Of a stretch of DNA of 64,000 nt, positions 59,853-64,000 are shown one piece after another (the first letter of the stretch is position 1; every line of letters starts with the position of its first letter). The notes beneath the pieces are model-generated. The model saw only the letters and a program-made list of their open reading frames with translations. It had not been told where the DNA came from and made no database searches. Position numbers and translations under genes: made by a program. Source of the stretch: Gamsiella multidivaricata (taxonomy: Eukaryota; Mortierellomycota; Mortierellomycetes; Mortierellales; Mortierellaceae); NCBI RefSeq assembly GCF_025024155.1, contig NW_026251820.1, positions 30,224-94,223 of the forward strand. Direction: 5' to 3'.

Positions 59853-60687
59853 AGGAATGGGCCTAGTGTGTTTCTATGTACGTGGCGAAGGGGTACTACT
59901 GTATGTGAGTTAAGTGAGGTGAGGCGAGGTGAGGCGAGGTGAGGTGGTATAGGAGAGGTAGGAATGAGTCGAAGAGAAGAATAAGGGGAATGGGACAAAA
60001 CGCTGTTCACAGGGGAGGGAAGAAATGTTGACCCCGCGTGCGCAGTCCAGCGATGATCACATTTTCGTTTGCTAAAAACTCTAAAAACAAGATACTCTTT
60101 GTACCTGTTTGACGCGTACCTGTACGCGCTTCCGAAAAGAACAATACAGGATCCTTTTACCCCTTACAGGACATCCGTTCCTTCACTGTTGATAGCGTAG
60201 AGAGTATAGCTGGATGTCATGTCTGGCGAAGGACCCTCCCGCTGGGTTATTAAAGCACGCAGTTCACGACATGAAATCAAAAGTTTCTTTCAGTGCCCGA
60301 ACAGGACAACAATTGCAAGCCGTGGATACCAGCATCCATCCTTTCTAACACCCTCTCCTCTTTCAACACGACCAAGCTTGAAGCAAAAGAGAATATATAT
60401 ATGTGGGTGCATGTGTGGCATCAACAGGAATGCGACCGACCACAGCACGAACCCAAGGTACCCTTTGGACCACCGACGCGCGATATCACTTCGGTTGATA
60501 GCAAGATAACCAGGGAGACATCAGATACCGATATCATACCATTCACAAGGTAGGCTTCCTTGTGCAGTCGATATCGCCTTGTTGTGCTGTGCTGTGCTGT
60601 GGTGTATTGTATAGTATTCAAGCAATATCTGTGCATTTTATTCCTTTTGAAGTCGACCTTATACATTTCATCGATCCGCTCGAACGA
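59853..60687. other. Intergenic region between the NAC beta gene and NCR1
   Basis: Holds the NCR1 promoter and leader (about 59853-60150) and the 3' region of the next gene, with tgtgctgtgctgtgctgtggtg simple repeat at about 60577-60602. No gene recognised. Confidence 0.45.
59908..59946. repeat. 10-bp tandem repeat in the NCR1 leader
   Basis: gaggtgaggc-type units repeated about three to four times, 55-95 bp upstream of the NCR1 start (C-rich on the transcribed strand). Likely simple-sequence expansion in the 5' leader. Confidence 0.6.
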
Positions 60688-61299
60688 TTAGGCAGAAGCC
60701 TCCTTCTTCTCCTCAGCATCCTCAACCTTGGTCTCCTCAATCGAAGCCTCCTCGAAGCTCTCGACCAGATCGGGCACTTCGTCGTCATCGTCGCCAGCTT
60801 GGACGCCAGCGGCAGCCATGGCGGCCTGGCCGGCAGCGCTCTGCTGGTAGCTCTCGGCAATGCGGCGGAGGCTAGCCAGGGAATCAGGACCGAGCTGGTT
60901 CAAGATTCCGGGAAGGAGCTCCGTGAGTTCCTTCTCCTCACCACGGCCATAGATGGCATAGGTGTTGGAGGCAGCCGAGACGTGGACTAACCAACGCATA
61001 AAAAATAAAAAAAAAGGATTAATGAGCATGAACGTGAGATCAGTCGCGTACCTCGTTCCAATTCATTTGTGATTCTTATTACCTTTGGGCTGACGGAAGT
61101 GAAGAACAGTGCCCTCCTGTGTGAACATATTGACCTCCTCGACATAAGGCTGGGCAACAAGCGACAACTTCTCGAGAGCGCCCTGGAGCTTGCGATCATC
61201 CTGGGCAACAGGGCGGTGAGCCTTCTTGATCACGCGGCGGGGAGCACCCTTGGAGCGGTTTTGGTTGGCCTGGAGCTTGGCAAGTTTTTCGGGGTTCAT
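60688..61299 (-). CDS. EGD1: Nascent polypeptide-associated complex beta subunit (BTF3/Egd1)
   Basis: Two exons on the minus strand: 61299-61083 and 60986-60688; 171 aa. [20 protein letters not shown] and [10 protein letters not shown] form the basic ribosome-binding N-terminus (RRxxKK motif). The NAC domain follows ([40 protein letters not shown]), then a helical end [20 protein letters not shown] and an acidic tail ([16 protein letters not shown]). The heterodimer with the alpha subunit binds nascent chains at the ribosome exit and prevents wrong targeting. The length is normal. Confidence 0.95.
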
Positions 61300-61934
61300 T
61301 ATGACGAGCGTTGGTATCTGTGTGGAAAGAGAGACGCGTGAGCATGTATCCTAAGGCTGTAAGGTTGTCGCTCTGGTGGAGTTACTTGAGCGATACAGAA
61401 TATCACCCGGTTTGGAGTAACTGACGGCCACGACTATGTATCAGTAATACATAGTCCGCTCTGTGTTTTCAAGTACGCCACATCCATAATAAAGAGATTG
61501 AAATAGACCAAGGTACCATTTTCAAGCACTCCATGCTGGTCATGTCTCTGTGCTGGTGTATTTCATACTGTGTTGGTGGACGCGAGGATGCTAGGTTCCT
61601 CTACGAACGAGTCTGCTAGTTCCTTTCTTCCTTTCTCCATCCAAGGTACCCTAATCCCGCGATAGAAAATGCCGCTGTCTTGACATTTTTGAATCCTGCT
61701 GCCGTCCTTGAGTGATTGTCAGGGTGTGATCCTTACCACGAGGCGAGATGAACGGTGGTGGGATGCACAGCAACAGATTCAACGCTTTAAAAGAAAATAA
61801 AAAATCGCTCGCCCGCCTAAATGACGTCACTGGAGATCATGGGTAGTCTGAACTTTTCCGCACTAACTCGCTGATTGGCTCGAAATAGCGTTGGGTTTTA
61901 TTGTTTTCTCGCGTGCGGAAATAATGAATGTGCA
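61300..61934. other. Promoter region of the NAC beta gene
   Basis: No gene recognised. It contains the palindrome tgacgtca (61822-61829), the consensus CRE/ATF site, about 520 bp upstream of the ATG. Either the NAC gene or the transposon to the right could use it. Confidence 0.45.
61822..61829. promoter_or_regulatory. CRE/ATF-type palindrome
   Basis: Perfect tgacgtca. Chance occurrence in 64 kb is about one, so weight is low without context. Confidence 0.3.
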
Positions 61935-62784
61935 CTAAGAGAATTTACTGGCAGCATTAACTTCATCTATTCCTTTTATCTCGCGTACTGCTTTCTGAAG
62001 GAGTGCCGCCGCAGAAACAAAGTAAGTCTCCGTGCACTTCCTGGTCTTGCCATTGTGAACCACTCGACCAAGCTCCATCCAAGCCTGGCGAATTGTCTCC
62101 TCACACTCCCACATCACTTGAGCCCTTTCCTCCTCCTGCCGTCTTCTTTTTTCCTGCATCTCCTGTTGTCGCACGGCTTGGAGTCGCTGCTCCTCCTCCT
62201 CTCGTGCTGCTTGTAGTTGTTGAAGTAGATTCGGAGAGAGAAACTCCTCTAATGGAGGGCCATAATCCTCTTCCAGGACGGTTTCCTCATTCTCGTCAAT
62301 TGACTGTCCCGTTAAGCTCAGTTGCATTGTTGTCAAAGCACACTTGGAACCCTGGATAGATCCTCGATACCAAGAACATGTGCTTACACGGTAGACCGTG
62401 TTTTTCGTTGTCAGGGCAAGAACAGGAGCGGAGCCGTTTGTCCGACAATATATCGATAGCATATTGCGCCTCAGGCGGGGTCTGAAACGACAACACAGAG
62501 ATCAAGCCTTCCACAGACTTAGTAATGTTGATCAATGTTCTCGCCCGAGCCGAATCAACTTGGATGGCCTTTTTACGCCGTGCCTCCTCGTGGAATGTTA
62601 GGCGACGGGGTTGAAGGCCGCTTGTGATCTTGAAGTATGTGGTGCGGTACTGGCTTTCCACCACACCTAGCAGGATGTAGATGAGTTCGTCGGCTCGCAG
62701 GTTGCGCTTTCCCGCCAGAAAGTTTCGCTTGAGGTTTCGATGCCATCGCTCCACAAGGTTATTTGTGTTAATATGTTGATGGTG
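61935..62784 (-). pseudogene. 3' part of a MULE-type transposase gene with SWIM zinc finger
   Basis: Exon starts at 62784 after an aaatag acceptor: HHQHINTNNLVERWHRNLKR, DELIYILLGVVESQYRTTYF, then the SWIM zinc finger SCSCPDNEKHGLPCKHMF (CxCx10CxH). This is the C-terminal end of MULE-family transposases of fungi. Near 62295-62345 the frame changes to a Glu/Gln-rich coiled-coil tail (LLQQLQAAREEEEQRLQAVR) ending at 61935; a 40-nt GT-AG excision could join them in frame, otherwise it is a frameshift. The MULE catalytic domain would lie upstream (to the right) but a retrotransposon sits there, so this copy is truncated within the window. Confidence 0.65.
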
Positions 62785-62853
62785 CTATTTCAAATGAATA
62801 AAGTGCTTCAACGTTAACAAATTGACTAGAATAAAACCAGTTACATATCGTAG

Positions 62854-62858
62854 ACCAG
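62854..62858. other. Candidate target-site duplication of the first LTR element
   Basis: accag directly before the LTR start. The matching copy should occur at the far end of the element, beyond the window. Confidence 0.3.
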
Positions 62859-63049
62859 TGCAAATAGTCAGGAGTCGGAGGGGTTCTAGGGTGGAATCAG
62901 AGGTTTATTCGATGATTGATTACTGTCTAATCCTACGTTTGAAGGGCTCTTATATACTAGACACAGTTGTGTTGGAATGCTCTAGAAACTAGGCGCAGCA
63001 TGGTTATGACCATGACATCATTCTCGAATAAACAGTTGTACCTGTTGCA
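62859..63049 (-). repeat. 3' LTR of a minus-strand Ty3/gypsy chromovirus
   Basis: About 191 bp. On the plus strand it starts tgcaaatag and ends cctgttgca, so its ends form the inverted pair TGCAA...TTGCA with TG...CA borders. Read on the minus strand it has a TATA-like box (gtatataagagccc) and aataaa signals. It lies directly after a polypurine tract and the chromodomain stop, exactly where a 3' LTR should be. Confidence 0.7.
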
Positions 63050-63066
63050 CCTCCCCATCTTAAAAA
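63050..63066 (-). other. Polypurine tract of the minus-strand Ty3/gypsy element
   Basis: On the minus strand the sequence is aagatggggagg, preceded by T-rich DNA and directly followed by the LTR TG. This is the primer site for plus-strand DNA synthesis. Confidence 0.65.
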
Positions 63067-63072
63067 AAAACG

Positions 63073-63225
63073 TTACTCCTTTTCACGCTTGGCCTCGAAC
63101 TCTGCTAGGGCCTCCTTAGCATTGACCAATGACGCCTTTGGCTCCCAGGTTGCCTCTTCCAGTGGGTATCCTTTCCATTGAACGAGCCATTTAGGTGTCC
63201 TACCAAATATTTTGTGATCCAGAAT
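63073..63225 (-). pseudogene. C-terminal chromodomain of a Ty3/gypsy integrase, cut by another element
   Basis: The minus-strand frame gives about 50 residues ending in TAA at 63073-63075: GRTPKWLVQWKGYPLEEATW, then EPKASLVNAKEALAEFEAKR. W-L-V-x-W-K-G-Y, E-E-A-T-W-E-P and the final helix are the signature of the chromodomain of chromovirus integrases. The frame is open right up to 63225, where the LTR of a second element begins. The rest of the gag-pol of this element must lie to the right of the second element or be lost. Confidence 0.8.
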
Positions 63226-63449
63226 TGTGATAGTATCCTAGGCTAACCTTCTGCTTAGCCCTCAACCACGCCCCCATCACCGCGCCTCCACCACTGCGCC
63301 CCCTGTATATTAGTATAAATACCTCTATCTCTCTGTATAATAAAGATCATCCGTTCTAGCCCTTGTCTCTTGTCCCCTGCCTCTCGTGTTCCTACCTCGT
63401 GTCCTCTTGTTCCTGCACTTGTTCCTTCCTTCGTTTTGTTGCTATTACA
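63226..63449 (+). repeat. 5' LTR of a plus-strand Ty3/gypsy element
   Basis: About 224 bp. Starts TGTGATAGT and ends GCTATTACA; the ends are imperfect inverted repeats (7 of 9 match) with TG...CA borders. It contains a TATA box (tagtataaatacc, about 63311-63323) and ataataaag about 20 nt later, as in a promoter/polyadenylation LTR. Directly after the CA comes a TGG primer-binding site. It interrupts the chromodomain of the minus-strand element; agaat (63221-63225) is the candidate target duplication. Confidence 0.75.
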
Positions 63450-63465
63450 TGGTAGCAAAGATAAC
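63450..63465 (+). other. Primer-binding site
   Basis: tggtagcaaagataac directly follows the LTR; TGGTAGC is complementary to the 3' end of an initiator-Met-type tRNA (ending ...CCA). Only the first seven or so bases fit what I recall of that tRNA. Confidence 0.5.
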
Positions 63466-63514
63466 ATCAATCCCCCCTCTGCCCTGCTTTTCCTCTCTTT
63501 TCTTTTCTTGATTC

Positions 63515-63518
<4 letters not shown>

Positions 63519-63554
<36 letters not shown>
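63519..63554 (+). repeat. 36-base T tract in the element leader
   Basis: Uninterrupted T run between the primer-binding site and the gag start. Likely to vary between copies. Confidence 0.9.
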
Positions 63555-63558
<4 letters not shown>

Positions 63559-63599
63559 TTTGATTTTTTTCCACCGTCTCTTTCACTCACACTATCATT

Positions 63600-64000
63600 A
63601 TGTCTGACCAACTCGATTCCCTTCTTGACGGCATTCCCACCGACCGCCAGATTGCCATACGCAACTTTTTCGACGCTATACCGATCTCTGCGTCTGTACC
63701 CACTCCCGCCCCTGCTCCGGCCGAGCCCACCGAGCGCGAGCTGGAGGCTGACCGCCGTGACCTTGCCCGTACTCTGGCCCAAGTCCTCAAACCCCAGCGC
63801 CCTACCCCCTACTCCGGTGCGATTGATGCAGATGCATGCATTAACTTTATCGACAACCAAAAAGAGTACTTCACCGTTGTCAAGCTTGGTCTGGCCGAGT
63901 GGGTTCAGTACACGGCACTTAATCTGATCGACGATGCCAAGTCCTGGTGGCGCTCTTCGGGCCTGACTATCCGCACTCCTTGGGACGAGTTTGAGACCGA
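63600..64000 (+). CDS. Gag of a Ty3/gypsy retrotransposon, cut by the window end
   Basis: ATG 63600 begins MSDQLDSLLDGIPTDRQIAI; 133 codons before the window ends. The retrotransposon gag (UBN2/retrotrans_gag type) pattern is visible: PTPYSGAIDADACINFIDNQ, AEWVQYTALNLIDDAKSWWR and TPWDEFETE, with the WW of the conserved A-x-x-WW motif. A zinc knuckle, protease, reverse transcriptase and integrase would be expected beyond 64000. The open frame and nearly perfect LTR suggest a young insertion. Confidence 0.8.
   Translation, partial: MSDQLDSLLDGIPTDRQIAIRNFFDAIPISASVPTPAPAPAEPTERELEADRRDLARTLAQVLKPQRPTPYSGAIDADACINFIDNQKEYFTVVKLGLAEWVQYTALNLIDDAKSWWRSSGLTIRTPWDEFET

Noticed and set aside
63255..63860. 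Minus-strand frames with poly-Lys opposite the retrotransposon leader
   Set aside because: Products of the 36-T tract and the antisense of LTR and gag.

Overview
The window is nuclear DNA of a filamentous fungus. Genes are split by short GT-AG introns (mostly 50-150 nt). The gene set is fungal (Pex20, ISN1, Nma111, Ncr1, a Usp1-domain septation protein). Its cytochrome b5 reductase is 298 aa, the length I recall for the Mortierella alpina enzyme, and its Crinkler and mobile-element families resemble those I associate with early-diverging fungi. Mortierellomycotina (Mortierella sensu lato) is my best guess; this is inference, not a database result.

Layout. 0-11 kb is accessory-rich: an intronless zinc-dependent phospholipase C-like gene (778-1914, +), an eroded gene (about 3480-4909, -), a decayed IS630/Tc1-type DDE transposase (5113 to about 7224, -), a Crinkler-like effector gene with a PD-(D/E)XK-type nuclease region (7598-9070, +), then a p24 cargo receptor (9925-10938, +). 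12-31 kb is housekeeping: a polyglutamine GLI/ZIC-like zinc-finger factor (12236-16683, +), PEX20 (17939-19456, +), the spliceosomal DEAD-box helicase Prp5/DDX46 (19648-24060, -), the HtrA-like protease Nma111 (24389-28705, -) and NADH-cytochrome b5 reductase (29291-30628, -). 32-47 kb holds IMP 5'-nucleotidase ISN1, a secreted Cys-rich protein, two predicted membrane proteins, ATP synthase subunit h, a TVP38/VTT protein, a small Q/P-rich protein and a Usp1-domain coiled-coil protein. 47-61 kb holds the XPG/Rad2 repair nuclease, a divergent AIRIM-like gene, a decayed gene (about 53560-55100), the sterol transporter Ncr1/NPC1 and the nascent-polypeptide complex beta subunit. 61.9-64 kb is a nest of transposable elements.

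How the genes relate. There are no operons; the genes are independent units. Two pairs are clearly divergent with close starts (ATP14 with the Ser-rich membrane protein, XPG with the AIRIM-like gene) and may share promoters. All exon joins given were checked by hand for GT-AG borders and frame.

Most notable. (1) A three-layer transposon nest at the right edge: a MULE-type transposase, broken by a minus-strand chromodomain Ty3/gypsy element, itself broken by a plus-strand Ty3/gypsy element whose LTR starts exactly inside the chromodomain codons. (2) A Crinkler-type effector gene with a probable frameshift. (3) Three eroded loci whose in-frame stops can nearly all be explained as C-to-T changes at Gln/Arg codons. 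(4) A bacterial-looking intronless phospholipase-like gene. I found no CRISPR array, rRNA or tRNA and no clearly undescribed multi-gene system.
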